From G965218495 sp965218495 (GTDB taxonomy: Bacteria; Bacteroidota; Rhodothermia; Rhodothermales; Bin80): a stretch of 64,000 bases of DNA. Of this stretch, positions 37,039 through 47,012 are shown one piece after another. Under the pieces are notes generated by a model. The model was given only the letters and a program-made list of their open reading frames with translations, searched no databases and was not told where the DNA came from. The position numbers were made by a program, and so were the translations under genes. The DNA lies in contig OZ244626.1 in the NCBI GenBank assembly GCA_965218495.1, positions 496,001 through 560,000 of the forward strand. Direction: 5' to 3'. Positions within the stretch are counted from its first letter, which is position 1, and each line of letters begins with the position of its first letter.

Positions 37039-38568
37039 ATGAACACGACGAAGAAATTACTGGGATGCGCTGCGCTGGCATTGTGCCTGCTGGCGCTTCC
37101 CTCCTGCGATGCAGGCTATGAAGAGCTCAACGTCAACCCGACTCAGGCGTCGCAGATTGATCCTAACTTCAAGATCACCAACATACAGGTACAGATTTCA
37201 GGGCAGCGCTACGAAAACTGGCGTACGAACCTGATCTACAGCTCGGTGATGATCCAGCACTTTGCTACTCTCCCAGGCTACTGGGCCGGAGACAAGTACG
37301 GCTATATAGCCTCGTATTCGGCAGCCATGTGGGATCGTTACTACCCGAACATTTCCAGGCAGATTGAGGATCTTCTGGTCCAGTGCTCCGAAGATTCCAA
37401 CATGACCAACATCTGCCACATCACCCAGGTCCTGCGAGTGATCATGTACCATCGGCTCACGGACCTTTACGGCGATGTGCCGTACTCCGAAGCCGGCAAG
37501 GGTTTTTTGGAGGGCATCACGAAGCCCAAGTATGACCGCCAGCAGGATATCTACGCCGACATGCTGGCAAAGCTGGAAGCTGCGGGTACGGGCCTCGATG
37601 CTTCTTCGCCTTCCGCTGGGGCCGGTGACGTCATGTACCAGGGCGACGTGGAAAAGTGGCGTAACCTAACCTACTCGCTAATGCTGCGCCTCGGAATGCG
37701 GATGGTGAAGGCGGACCCGGGAGCTGCGCAGAGCTGGGTCCAGAAAGCCATCGCGGGTGGCACAATGGAAAGCAATGCCGATATCGCGTACGTACCGCAC
37801 AATGATCCCACAGGCTGGCGCAACGGCAATGGCCAGGTGTTCTCTGCCGATGGCAGCCCCCGGCTATCGAAGACCTTCGTGGACTGGATGGTGGCCGGTG
37901 GAGATCCGCGGCTGCACGTCTATGGCGTAACTCCGGTCGCGGGCGCGGACCCCGTGGGGATGCCTAATGGCAAGGTCGCCGGCGGCTCCGATGCCAACCA
38001 TGGCATAGAGAATGATGCGAGCTGGGTTTCCTGCGACACCGGTGCCACAGCCTGTGGCATGGATGTATATATGGTGCCAAATGCGTTCATCAAGGGGCAG
38101 GACGACCCGATGTTTTTCATGACGTATGCCGAGGTTGAGTTTCTGAAGGCGGAAGCTGCCATTCGCGGCTGGTACTCGGGGGATGCTGCTACGCACTACG
38201 AAAACGGCGTGCGTGCGGCGATGGAGTATCTCGTCATGTACGACGCGAGTGCAGCGATACCGGCGGCGGACATTGACGCATATCTCGCGGCCAACCTGTA
38301 TGATCCGGCCACCGGCATGGAGCAGGTCAACACGCAGCTCTGGGCGGCCGTGCTCTTGAATGAGTATGAGGCCTTTGCCAACTGGCGGCGCACGGGCTAT
38401 CCCGTCTTGACGCCGGTCGACTATCCCGGCAATGTCACAGGAGGCACGATTCCGCGCCGCCTTCGCTATCGTGAGGCGGAGCAGGTATCGAACCCCGAGG
38501 CGTACAGCGCTGCGATCGCAAACCAGGGACCGGACGAGCTAACCACTCGCGTCTGGTGGGATAACTAA
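37039..38568 (+). CDS. SusD/RagB-family outer membrane lipoprotein
   Basis: A 509-residue nutrient-binding lipoprotein that caps the SusC-like barrel. The signal peptide ends in a lipobox (ALPSC, Cys about residue 23) followed by DAGYEELNVNPTQAS. The family core shows ITQVLRVIMYHRLTDLYGDVPYSEA and later FFMTYAEVEFLKAEAAIRGW with a TPR-like fold, typical of the SusD-like_2 group. The C-terminus reads NWRRTGYPVLTPV and IPRRLRY, which recur in these proteins. A rho-independent terminator follows. Confidence 0.93.
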   Translation: MNTTKKLLGCAALALCLLALPSCDAGYEELNVNPTQASQIDPNFKITNIQVQISGQRYENWRTNLIYSSVMIQHFATLPGYWAGDKYGYIASYSAAMWDRYYPNISRQIEDLLVQCSEDSNMTNICHITQVLRVIMYHRLTDLYGDVPYSEAGKGFLEGITKPKYDRQQDIYADMLAKLEAAGTGLDASSPSAGAGDVMYQGDVEKWRNLTYSLMLRLGMRMVKADPGAAQSWVQKAIAGGTMESNADIAYVPHNDPTGWRNGNGQVFSADGSPRLSKTFVDWMVAGGDPRLHVYGVTPVAGADPVGMPNGKVAGGSDANHGIENDASWVSCDTGATACGMDVYMVPNAFIKGQDDPMFFMTYAEVEFLKAEAAIRGWYSGDAATHYENGVRAAMEYLVMYDASAAIPAADIDAYLAANLYDPATGMEQVNTQLWAAVLLNEYEAFANWRRTGYPVLTPVDYPGNVTGGTIPRRLRYREAEQVSNPEAYSAAIANQGPDELTTRVWWDN

Positions 38569-38597
38569 GTAGTACCCCAAGCCACTAAGTGGTTCGA

Positions 38598-38631
38598 GGG
38601 CGCCTGCAGACGCAGGCGCCCTTTGCCTTTT
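38598..38631 (+). terminator. Rho-independent terminator after susD
   Basis: GGGCGCCTGC pairs with GCAGGCGCCC across a 4-base loop (38598-38621), followed by a T-rich tail (CTTTGCCTTTTG). It closes the susC-susD operon. Confidence 0.85.
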
Positions 38632-39463
38632 GTGTCTCCAGGTGGGCCGCCGCGTTTGGGTGCCAAGCCTACATGTCTGGTGCTGTGCGGTGGTCGTTAG
38701 CGGTTGCCATTCTGCTTCGCTAAGCCTTCGGTCGCAGCCTCAAGCTGCGCAGATGATCAGTGGCTGCAGCTGCCTCTTTGTGGCGGTTTGGCCGCCCCTG
38801 TGCTGGAAGAGCTGTGTCCCACACTCTGTCGCACGCAACAAGCCAGATGGCATTGCAATCGCCAATGGACAGGCGAAGTGGATCCTGTCTGGATGCCTCG
38901 CACTATTGCCATGCAGAGTAGAGCGTTGCGGTTTGAAGGCTCCCAAAGCGCGAATGTTGAGCATATACATGATTCGTCAACGCGAATGGCTACGTTTGGG
39001 CACGTTGCGTGTGACTCGAACTCCGACTGATCCGCTACTCGCTCCGACCGGGAGAAGAGCTCATAGCCGGCAGTGCCAGCTGCCCCTTGGGCCAGCCTTC
39101 CGAGCATGCCGGAATTTGCGTCGAGAGTAAATTGAAAAGACGCCGCTCTAGCCAATACTCTTCGACTGAGGCGCAGCAACAAGACCCAGAAGGTGATGAA
39201 TCTTGAATACTTGTCAGAAGCGCCGATTTTTGTGTACGTTCAACTACTTTCTTCGAAAGCATGTAATTAATGTATTACTTTAAGGCAGGGATACTTGTAC
39301 CCATTCTGCCAGAGCATAGTTAGATGAAGATAATCATGTCGTTAAAGTTAGGATAGATGCCGAAGTGTCACTAATGCCGGTTTGCGGCCAGAGACCTTTG
39401 ACCGGTTTTCGGCCTACAGTAACGCCGATGGAATCAAAGCCCAACTCGGTGTGGTGCAAACGC
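38632..39463. other. 0.8-kb gene-free stretch
   Basis: No supported gene. Short open frames have no family match. The part from about 39190 to 39460 is AT-richer than its surroundings. Confidence 0.4.
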
Positions 39464-41218
39464 CTAGACCGCGAAGTTGAAACGGATTGCTCGCTCAATG
39501 GACTGCCCTGAGACCTCATCGGTAACACGCACCGTGATGACCAGTGGCCCGCTCACGTCCCATGAGCTAAGGTCCAGGCTGACATGCTCTCGGGCGGTGC
39601 GCGTTGGCGCACTATGGCTGGAACCCACGGTGATTGGGGCGCGACTTGGGTCATCTGCGCTCTCAACGCGGTACTCCAAGGAGTAACGCGCCATATCGTC
39701 TTCCCCGTACGTCAGGTGGTATACCTCAAAGTAGAGCGCCGCGGGAGGCTGGTGCGAAAGGTCTTCGTACGGATAGAATAAGGCGTCGTCAAGCGGCCCC
39801 CCCACCGGCACCATTAGTGACTTGATGTCGCTCATCTCAAGGCGGGATGGATCGGCATGCAGGGCCCTTAGGGAATCCAGCGTTCGCGTTCCAATCTTTA
39901 GCGTCGCGCCTGCGCTGATGCTGCTATCGTCTTCGTACTTGGCCCAACGCTGCTCCCACTGGACAGCAAGGTGTGTCAGGGGCTCTGTGCTTACAGTTGT
40001 CCAAGACTGTGCGCGCAAGTTGCTGCCGAGCGTCGTGGAGACCGAATAGTGCCGCGTATCAACCTCTTGGGTCTTGAATCTGTCGTCCCTTCTGGACACC
40101 GAAAGAGTGACGAGGTAGCGCGCAGTGGCCTTATGTCCCTCGCGTTCGAGCCGCCGCAACAGGCTACGGCTCGGCGCAAGGGCGCCGTTGGAAAGGCCCC
40201 AGTACAGCTCAATACGGGTCTGCCCCCCGGGCTCCAAGAAGCGTGCCCACCTCAAGGCAGGCGCAAGGTCTTCGGCACCGCCAAGCGCGTTGGTGAACGC
40301 TACCGGTATGATGTGGTTACGATTGCGGTCATAAAAGTCTTCGTCCAGGCGCATCTTGTCCATCAGGCGGCGCACAAACTGATAGGCGCCGGTGTTACTG
40401 CCACTGTATCCGGGAACGTTGAGATAGCTGTTAACAGCATCGTAGGTAGTCCCGTAGTGCGGATGGGCAAGAGCAAGCTGCGCAAAAATCTCTTCTAGAA
40501 TGGGCAAAAGCAGCCCTATGCGCCGGCGACTCGCAATTAGCTCACGCGGAATCAGATCTTCTGCGGTAGCAATCTTAAATGGCTTGCGGCGCGAGGTGCG
40601 GACAAAGAGGTAGTGTGCTTCCTTGTCTATTTGCCGGTAAACCCAGAAGTCATTGTCGGGAAGTCGCGCCGAATAGGGGTTCAGCCAAACCCCGGCAGAC
40701 ACGATTTTGATCTCCTTGCTGCGTGCGGGCGCGCCGAGTCGTACATAGATTTCCCCGCGATCATCAAAGCCCCGCTCATCGTCTTCGTGCGCATAGTGCT
40801 CCAGGGCGAAGGCTATGCGCATGAGGTGCTCCTGCAGCCGTTCGTTGTTGGTGGAATAGGGCAGAGGATCCTGACGGTGCCACCAGCTGACCAGCACTTC
40901 AATGTCGCCACCACCACCAGACAGGAGGCGGTCAAGCACCGGCCGCGCAGGGTCATTCGCTGCCATAACCATCCCCGTATATCGAAGGTGCCGACGTGCG
41001 ATGTGCCGATCTTCGATGTCAGCAGCCGCAGGAACTGCACGAAGAAGTTCCAAGTATTGCTCTGCGGCGTAAGGGTATGCCGCAAACTGCTTGTTGGAGA
41101 ATATGCCGGTTATATGCCGATTCAGGGCCTGAATGCTAGGCGCAGGCGTGTCCGCGGGTTGGGCGTACGCCCAGAAAGGGAGGGCGCCAAAGAGTGCTAT
41201 TAGCCCCAAGCGTCGCAT
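39464..41218 (-). CDS. GWxTD-domain protein, exported
   Basis: A 584-residue protein with a signal peptide (LIALFGALPFWAYAQ). The domain near residues 110-175 (WWHRQDPLPYSTNNERLQEH, then FDDRGEIYVRLGAP) is the GWxTD module found mainly in Bacteroidota, Rhodothermota and Acidobacteriota. The C-terminal half is beta-rich, ending in a filament- or Ig-like fold (ITVRVTDEVSGQSIERAIRF). Function is not established. It is divergent from the CRTAC1-like gene, with 107 bp of shared upstream sequence. Confidence 0.8.
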   Translation of the reverse strand: MRRLGLIALFGALPFWAYAQPADTPAPSIQALNRHITGIFSNKQFAAYPYAAEQYLELLRAVPAAADIEDRHIARRHLRYTGMVMAANDPARPVLDRLLSGGGGDIEVLVSWWHRQDPLPYSTNNERLQEHLMRIAFALEHYAHEDDERGFDDRGEIYVRLGAPARSKEIKIVSAGVWLNPYSARLPDNDFWVYRQIDKEAHYLFVRTSRRKPFKIATAEDLIPRELIASRRRIGLLLPILEEIFAQLALAHPHYGTTYDAVNSYLNVPGYSGSNTGAYQFVRRLMDKMRLDEDFYDRNRNHIIPVAFTNALGGAEDLAPALRWARFLEPGGQTRIELYWGLSNGALAPSRSLLRRLEREGHKATARYLVTLSVSRRDDRFKTQEVDTRHYSVSTTLGSNLRAQSWTTVSTEPLTHLAVQWEQRWAKYEDDSSISAGATLKIGTRTLDSLRALHADPSRLEMSDIKSLMVPVGGPLDDALFYPYEDLSHQPPAALYFEVYHLTYGEDDMARYSLEYRVESADDPSRAPITVGSSHSAPTRTAREHVSLDLSSWDVSGPLVITVRVTDEVSGQSIERAIRFNFAV

Positions 41219-41325
41219 AGTTCGTGTGAATTGTGAACCCTTACGCAGTCTTATTGGTACGCGCGCATCCAGGAACAGGTCGCTGATCTATCAAGGTTAC
41301 GCATTTGAGGGCACGAAGGCGCCAA

Positions 41326-44300
41326 ATGGCCAGACGACGCTACTGGTTGCAGGCACCTCTAGTGTCTAGCCTGATCTTGTTATGCGCGTGCTCTCGAGAG
41401 GGTTCTCTGCCGCTGTTCACGCTCCTGCCGCCGGAAGTAACGGGCATTGACTTCGTAAATGCGATCCAAGAACAGGAAGGGTTCAACGTCCTGGAATACG
41501 AATACTTTTACAACGGAGGCGGTGTAGCGGTAGGGGACATCAACAACGACGGCTTGCCAGACGTATACCTTACGGCCAACATGGCGCCGGACAGGCTGTA
41601 CCTGAATCAAGGCGGGCTTGTCTTCACGGATGTCACCGCCCAGGCTGGAATCCGCCACGAGCGCACCTGGAACACCGGTGTCACTATGGTGGACATCAAC
41701 GACGACGGCTGGCTGGACCTGTACGTGGGACGCAGTGGCAATGTGGCCTCCGACAGGCGCGGCAACGCTCTGTATGTCAACAATGGCAACCTCACCTTCA
41801 CCGAAGAAGCCGCAGCCTACGGCCTAAATGACGCGGCTTACACCAACCAAGCGGTATTCTTCGACTACGACCGAGATGGTGACTTGGATGCGTACCTGCT
41901 CAATCATTCTATTCGGCGATTCTCAAACTTCCTCGTGGAGTTCATGCGGGAGCAGCGAGACTCGCTCGCCGGCGACAAGCTACTGCGCAATGATGGGGGC
42001 CACTTTACGGATGTCAGCGAGGCTGCTGGCATCATTGGCAACCCGCTGGGGTTTGGCCTCAGTGCAGTGGTGAGCGACATCACTCTTGATGGCTGGCCGG
42101 ACCTCTATGTGGCCAACGATTACATAGAGGACGACTACCTGTACATCAACCGGCAGGATGGCACCTTTGCCGAATCCATTCGCGAGTACTTGGACCATAC
42201 CTCATATTCGTCTATGGGTGTCGACATCGCGGACATCAACCATGACGGCCGGCCAGATATTGTTTCACTGGACATGTTGGCGGAAGACAACTACCGCCAG
42301 AAGATTCTGAAGGGTCCCGAGGATCATGTATTCTACGCCAAGCTGCGAGAAGATGGTTTTCATGAACAGTACATGCGCAACATGCTGCACGTGAGCGCGG
42401 GTGACGACTATATAGAGGTCGGGCAGCTTGCCGGGATCTCTAACACAGATTGGAGCTGGGCTGCGCTTTTCGCAGACTTTGACTTGGACGGAAACCAGGA
42501 TCTACTGGTTACCAATGGGTACATGCGTGACTACACTAACCTGGACTTTCTGAAGACAACCCTGGTAGAGGCCTACCAAGCGGCCAGCACTGGCGGGACG
42601 GCGCTTTCGTCGCTGGAAATGGTTCAACAAATGCCGTCTACTCGTGCCGGCAACTACATCTTCCGTGGTGGAGCGGATCTGAAGTTTACGGACCAGACGA
42701 GCGCGTGGGGCCTGGGACATGTGACGCATTCCAACGGAGCCGCGTACGCAGACCTTGACATTGACGGAGACCTTGACATTGTCATCAACAACATCAACGA
42801 GCCGGCACACGTCTATCGCAACGAGGCGCAATCTCGCGGCGGGCGCAGCATTACGATCCGCTTGGAGGGACCACCCGGCAACAGTCAAGGCATTGGAGCG
42901 AAGGTCGAAGTCACTGCAGGCTCCCGCAAGGGGTATCAGGAAATGAGTCCTGTGCGAGGCTATTTGTCGTCGGTTGAGCCTGTCCTGGTTTTCGGCATGG
43001 GAGAGGCCGCGAGCGCCACCGTTACCGTTACGTGGCCCGATGGCCGGCGCCAGTCCTACCCTTCCGTACCGGCAGGCGAGTCGCTAACGGTACATTACGG
43101 CGGCACGCTGTCGGCAACGGCATCCCCTCCGCAGTCCCAGGCGCTGTTCGCACGGCTGGAGGGAACGGGCCTTGATTTCAAGCACCGGGAGAATGCCTTC
43201 GTAGACTTTGATCGAGAGCCGCTCTTGCCGCAGATGCATTCACGAGAGGGACCCGCGTTAGCCGTCGCAGACATGAATATGGATGGTCTGGAAGATGTCT
43301 TCATTGGAGGCGCCAGGGGCCAAGCGGCTGCGCTTTTCTTGCAGCAGGCCCAGGGGACCTTTCTGCCAGTGAGATCGGAAGCGCTAAGCGCCCACAGTCA
43401 CTTTGAGGATGTCGACGCGCTCCTATTCGACTATGACGGAGATCACGACCTGGATCTATACGTGGCAAGTGGGGGAAGCAGCGAGCCGGAGGGCGATCCT
43501 GCTTACCAGGACCGCTTGTACGTCAATACAGGCTTCGGGCGCTTGAAATACAAGCCACAGTCCTTGCCCGAGATGCACTCGAGCACTTCAGTCGTGGTGG
43601 CAAGCGACTTCGATGGGGACAGCGACCTCGACCTTTTTGTGGGCGGACGCGTTCGGCCTGGCCAGTATCCCTTGCCGCCACGCAGTTACCTGCTGGAAAA
43701 CACGCCCGATGGGTTTCTTGACGTAACGGAAAAACTGTCGCCAGCCCTCACCCGGCCGGGGCTGGTAACGGATGCTGTGTGGGCCGACGTTACCGGTGAT
43801 GGCATGCCTGAACTGATAATCGCGGGAGAGTGGATGCCCCTGCGCGTGTTTGCGCGCCAAGGGTCTGGCCGCCTCGAGGAGGTTACCGCGCACATGGGGT
43901 TGGATCAAACCCACGGTTACTGGAATGTGTTAGCAGCCGATGACTTGGATGGGGATGGCGACCAGGACCTCGTGGCCGGCAACCGCGGCCTGAACACGCA
44001 GGTCAAGGTGGGGGTTCAAGTGCCAGCGTCGTTGTATGCAGCGGACTTCGACCGGAGCGGGACGATTGATGCGTTCATGAGCACATTCATCAAGGACAAA
44101 GAGGTGCTGGTTCACTGGCGTGATGCGGTGGTGACCCAGGTGCCTTCGTTTGTTGAGCGCTTTCCGACGCATGAGTCGTATGCCATCGCCACGGTGCAGG
44201 ACATCCTTACCGAAGAAGAGCGAATGGCTGCCACGCACCTTGTAGCGCATATTGCGGAATCCTCTGTCTTTGAGAACATGGAGGGCCGCACACTCCACCG

Positions 44301-44616
44301 CGCAAGCCTTCCGCAGCCGGCACAGGTAGCACCGGTGCAGGACATCCTCATAGGGGACTTCGACGGAGACTCGCGCAAGGACATGGTGGTTGCAGGCAAC
44401 CAGTTTGGCATGCGCGCTGCAGTGGGCCGGCTGGATGCCGGCCGAGGCCTGGTAATTTTGGGGGATGGCCAGATGCGCTTCAGCAGCGCTGGGCCGGCAG
44501 GATTGGATGCGGCACAGAATGTGCGGGGACTCAAGCTATTGTCCGCGTCAGGAAAGACGCTGATGCTGGTCGCCAGCAGCGATGGCGCACTTGAGGTCTA
44601 CGAGTGGCTGCGGTGA
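41326..44616 (+). CDS. CRTAC1/UnbV-type FG-GAP repeat lipoprotein
   Basis: A 1096-residue surface lipoprotein. The signal ends in LLCAC (Cys about residue 21). FG-GAP/VCBS calcium-binding repeats recur throughout as D-x-N-x-D-G units, for example GDINNDGLPDVYL, DINDDGWLDLYV, DYDRDGDLDAYL and DFDLDGNQDLLV. In the middle lies an ASPIC/UnbV domain (ITIRLEGPPGNSQGIGAKVEV). Proteins of this kind often accompany SusC/SusD systems. ATG 41326 is preceded by GAAGG; an upstream TTG at 41305 is less likely. Confidence 0.9.
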   Translation: MARRRYWLQAPLVSSLILLCACSREGSLPLFTLLPPEVTGIDFVNAIQEQEGFNVLEYEYFYNGGGVAVGDINNDGLPDVYLTANMAPDRLYLNQGGLVFTDVTAQAGIRHERTWNTGVTMVDINDDGWLDLYVGRSGNVASDRRGNALYVNNGNLTFTEEAAAYGLNDAAYTNQAVFFDYDRDGDLDAYLLNHSIRRFSNFLVEFMREQRDSLAGDKLLRNDGGHFTDVSEAAGIIGNPLGFGLSAVVSDITLDGWPDLYVANDYIEDDYLYINRQDGTFAESIREYLDHTSYSSMGVDIADINHDGRPDIVSLDMLAEDNYRQKILKGPEDHVFYAKLREDGFHEQYMRNMLHVSAGDDYIEVGQLAGISNTDWSWAALFADFDLDGNQDLLVTNGYMRDYTNLDFLKTTLVEAYQAASTGGTALSSLEMVQQMPSTRAGNYIFRGGADLKFTDQTSAWGLGHVTHSNGAAYADLDIDGDLDIVINNINEPAHVYRNEAQSRGGRSITIRLEGPPGNSQGIGAKVEVTAGSRKGYQEMSPVRGYLSSVEPVLVFGMGEAASATVTVTWPDGRRQSYPSVPAGESLTVHYGGTLSATASPPQSQALFARLEGTGLDFKHRENAFVDFDREPLLPQMHSREGPALAVADMNMDGLEDVFIGGARGQAAALFLQQAQGTFLPVRSEALSAHSHFEDVDALLFDYDGDHDLDLYVASGGSSEPEGDPAYQDRLYVNTGFGRLKYKPQSLPEMHSSTSVVVASDFDGDSDLDLFVGGRVRPGQYPLPPRSYLLENTPDGFLDVTEKLSPALTRPGLVTDAVWADVTGDGMPELIIAGEWMPLRVFARQGSGRLEEVTAHMGLDQTHGYWNVLAADDLDGDGDQDLVAGNRGLNTQVKVGVQVPASLYAADFDRSGTIDAFMSTFIKDKEVLVHWRDAVVTQVPSFVERFPTHESYAIATVQDILTEEERMAATHLVAHIAESSVFENMEGRTLHRASLPQPAQVAPVQDILIGDFDGDSRKDMVVAGNQFGMRAAVGRLDAGRGLVILGDGQMRFSSAGPAGLDAAQNVRGLKLLSASGKTLMLVASSDGALEVYEWLR

Positions 44617-44693
44617 AGGGTGCTCAAAGCCAATAGTCCTGAATTGTATGGAAGCAGAGCAGGTCAAAAGCACTGCACGCACCAGATAGTGCC

Positions 44694-45623
44694 ATGAAGA
44701 TCCTTGTGACAGGCGGGGCAGGCTTTATTGGGTCCCACGTGACGGAGCTACTTATAGCCGCGGGCCACGAAGTCCACGTTCTTGACGACCTCTCAACGGG
44801 GCACCGGCAAAATGTCCGTCGGGGTGTGCCGCTGCATTGCCTGGACATTCGCGACAGCGCCATAGTGGACTTGTTAAAAAAAGAGTGCTATGAAGTCCTC
44901 GCACATCATGCGGCGCAGATGGATGTGCGCCGCTCGGTAGAAGATCCGGTTCATGACCTGAGCGTCAACCTTGCGGGGTTCTTGAATCTGATGGAGGCTG
45001 GCCGGATGCATGGGCTAAAGCGTGTGATCTTTGCCTCTACAGGCGGAGCTATTTACGGCGAGCCCGAAGAGGTACCCCAAACCGAAGCGCATGTGCTGCG
45101 GCCTGTTTCGCCGTACGGCATCACGAAGCTGGCTACGGAGAAATATCTTCATTTCTATGCCACGCAGTACGGCATTCCGTACGTGGCCCTGCGGTATGGC
45201 AACGTCTTTGGTCCGCGCCAAAACCCGCACGGCGAGGCCGGCGTGGTAGCGATTTTTACGCAGCGAATTCTAGACGGTATGACCGTAGTAATCAATGGTG
45301 ACGGCTTGCAGACGCGCGACTACATCTATGTAAAGGATGTTGCCCGTGCAAATCTTGCTGCGCTGTCCTACGATGGCCCGTCCTGCGCGATAAACATCGG
45401 AACGGGTCGTGAAACCAATGTTGTGACGTTGTATGAAGCGATCCGCAGCGCTGTGGGCGTTGCTGCTCGGGTTCGTTATGCACCCGCCAAGAAGGGTGAG
45501 CAGCGGCGAAGCGTTCTCGGGTGCGCCCTGGCAAAGTCGACGCTGGATTGGTCTCCTGAAGTTTCGATGCGCGAGGGCTTGGAAGAGACCACCGCGTGGT
45601 TCGCTTCGCGCTGGCAGCCGTAG
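44694..45623 (+). CDS. NAD-dependent epimerase/dehydratase, UDP-glucose 4-epimerase-like
   Basis: An extended short-chain dehydrogenase of 309 residues for nucleotide-sugar conversion. The Rossmann motif GGAGFIGSH opens the protein, followed by DDLSTGHRQNV. The catalytic set is Ser/Thr in FASTGGAIYG and SPYGITKLATEKYL (YxxxK). The C-terminal substrate region has RYGNVFGPRQNPHGEAGVVAIF and GDGLQTRDYIYVKDVA. UDP-glucose/galactose or UDP-GlcNAc/GalNAc epimerisation are the likely options; the exact sugar cannot be fixed. Confidence 0.88.
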   Translation: MKILVTGGAGFIGSHVTELLIAAGHEVHVLDDLSTGHRQNVRRGVPLHCLDIRDSAIVDLLKKECYEVLAHHAAQMDVRRSVEDPVHDLSVNLAGFLNLMEAGRMHGLKRVIFASTGGAIYGEPEEVPQTEAHVLRPVSPYGITKLATEKYLHFYATQYGIPYVALRYGNVFGPRQNPHGEAGVVAIFTQRILDGMTVVINGDGLQTRDYIYVKDVARANLAALSYDGPSCAINIGTGRETNVVTLYEAIRSAVGVAARVRYAPAKKGEQRRSVLGCALAKSTLDWSPEVSMREGLEETTAWFASRWQP

Positions 45624-45626
45624 GCT

Positions 45627-46340
45627 ATGTACCGCATTCGGCTTGAGGAATTCGAGGGACCGCTGGATTTGCTTCTGTTCTTGATCCAGCGTGAGGAGAT
45701 AGACATTTTTGACATTCCGATTGCACACATCACCGATGAATACCTGGCGCATGTGCGCCTGTTGGAGTTCATTGATCTTGATGGCGTGGCTGACTTCCTG
45801 TACCTGGCTTCGCTCCTTATCGCCATCAAGGTGCGTATGCTGCTACCACGGCCCGTGCTGGAGGCCGAAGGGGAGCCCGTTGACCCACGGCAAGAGCTGG
45901 TAGAACGCCTGCTTGAATACCGGCGTTTTAAGGAGGCGGCGCAAAAGCTGAAAGAACAGCAGGAGCAGCGTGCCGCCCACTTTACGCGTGGAGAGGCATC
46001 TGCGTCTTCGTTTGCCGAAGCGCCGGAAGACCTGGTAAACACAACAATCTATGACCTGATCAGTGCACTGCGGCGCGTCTTGGTGGATGCGCCTGACGAG
46101 CCAACGCTTGCCATTACCTCCAGGGACTATTCGATAGAGGAGCAGCGGCGATTCGTGCTCCAGGCGGTCGAGGCGGACGGCGCGGTGGCATTCACGGAAC
46201 TGATGCGCCTCAGAAGCAAGCAGTTTGTCATCACTACCTTTCTGGCGATCCTGGAAATGGCGCGGCGCGGCCAGATAGTCATTGTGGCTGCGCCCTCGGA
46301 CGATGACTTTATAATAGAGCAAGGACCAGCCGATGAATAG
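45627..46340 (+). CDS. scpA: Segregation and condensation protein A
   Basis: The kleisin subunit of the SMC-ScpAB condensin that compacts and separates chromosomes. The 237-residue protein begins YRIRLEEFEGPLDLLLFLI, the kleisin signature, with REEIDIFDIPIAHITDEYL and a C-terminal winged-helix segment (AFTELMRLRSKQFVITTFLAILEMARRGQI has the usual form). The stop overlaps the scpB start by 8 bp, so the two proteins are made together. Confidence 0.95.
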   Translation: MYRIRLEEFEGPLDLLLFLIQREEIDIFDIPIAHITDEYLAHVRLLEFIDLDGVADFLYLASLLIAIKVRMLLPRPVLEAEGEPVDPRQELVERLLEYRRFKEAAQKLKEQQEQRAAHFTRGEASASSFAEAPEDLVNTTIYDLISALRRVLVDAPDEPTLAITSRDYSIEEQRRFVLQAVEADGAVAFTELMRLRSKQFVITTFLAILEMARRGQIVIVAAPSDDDFIIEQGPADE

Positions 46341-46965
46341 TGCCACGAGCGAAGAGGTATTGTGCGCCGTAGAAGCGCTGATCTTTGCAGCGGACTCGCC
46401 CGTAAACGCGGCACAGATCGCGCGCATCATCGGTGAAGTCACATTGACGTCCGCGCCCGCTGGCGCAGTAGTCGAAGCCGCCGTTGTGCAGCTGAATGCG
46501 TGTTACGAGGAGCAGGGCCGGCCTTTCCGGATACAGCGTTGGGCCGGGGGGTTCAGGATGACGACAACTGAAGCGGCTGCGCCGTATTTGCAGGCGTTTT
46601 TTCGGCGGGATCGCAGTCGACGACTGACGCGGCCGCTCATGGAGACCCTGGCGATCCTTTGCTACCGCCAGCCGGCCACCAAACCCGAAGTAAGCCACAT
46701 TCGCGGTGTGGATTCTGAATATGCCATACGGCGGCTGTTGGAAGTCGGGCTGATTGATGTAGTGGGCCGGGCCGACGCGGTCGGACGACCGGTGCTCTAC
46801 GGGACGACGGATCGCTTCTTGGAGGAATTCGGGCTGGCGGATCTCGGACAGCTCCCGAACCTTCGTGAAGTTGAGGAGTTATTGGCAGATCCCTCTTTCA
46901 GCCAGGAAAAGGCACGCCTCTTGATGCTCAAGGGTCTAAGCAGTTCGGAGGGCAGGGATCCGTAG
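46333..46965 (+). CDS. scpB: Segregation and condensation protein B
   Basis: The second regulatory subunit of the SMC condensin. The 210-residue protein holds two winged-helix domains with EALIFAADSPVNAAQIARI, PLMETLAILCYRQPATKPEV and IRRLLEVGLIDVVGRADAVGRPVLYGTT, ending in FLEEFGLADLGQLPNL. It follows scpA with overlap. A hairpin after the stop may end the transcript or slow it. Confidence 0.95.
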   Translation: MNSATSEEVLCAVEALIFAADSPVNAAQIARIIGEVTLTSAPAGAVVEAAVVQLNACYEEQGRPFRIQRWAGGFRMTTTEAAAPYLQAFFRRDRSRRLTRPLMETLAILCYRQPATKPEVSHIRGVDSEYAIRRLLEVGLIDVVGRADAVGRPVLYGTTDRFLEEFGLADLGQLPNLREVEELLADPSFSQEKARLLMLKGLSSSEGRDP

Positions 46966-46971
46966 CATCGG

Positions 46972-46996
46972 GCACAGCACTGGGCTGTGCCTTTGT
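46972..46996 (+). terminator. Hairpin after scpB
   Basis: GGCACAGC pairs with GCTGTGCC around a 5-base loop (46972-46992), followed by only TTTG. A weak terminator or attenuator before the downstream pseudouridine synthase gene. Confidence 0.55.
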
Positions 46997-47012
46997 CATA
47001 TAGGGACGCAGG

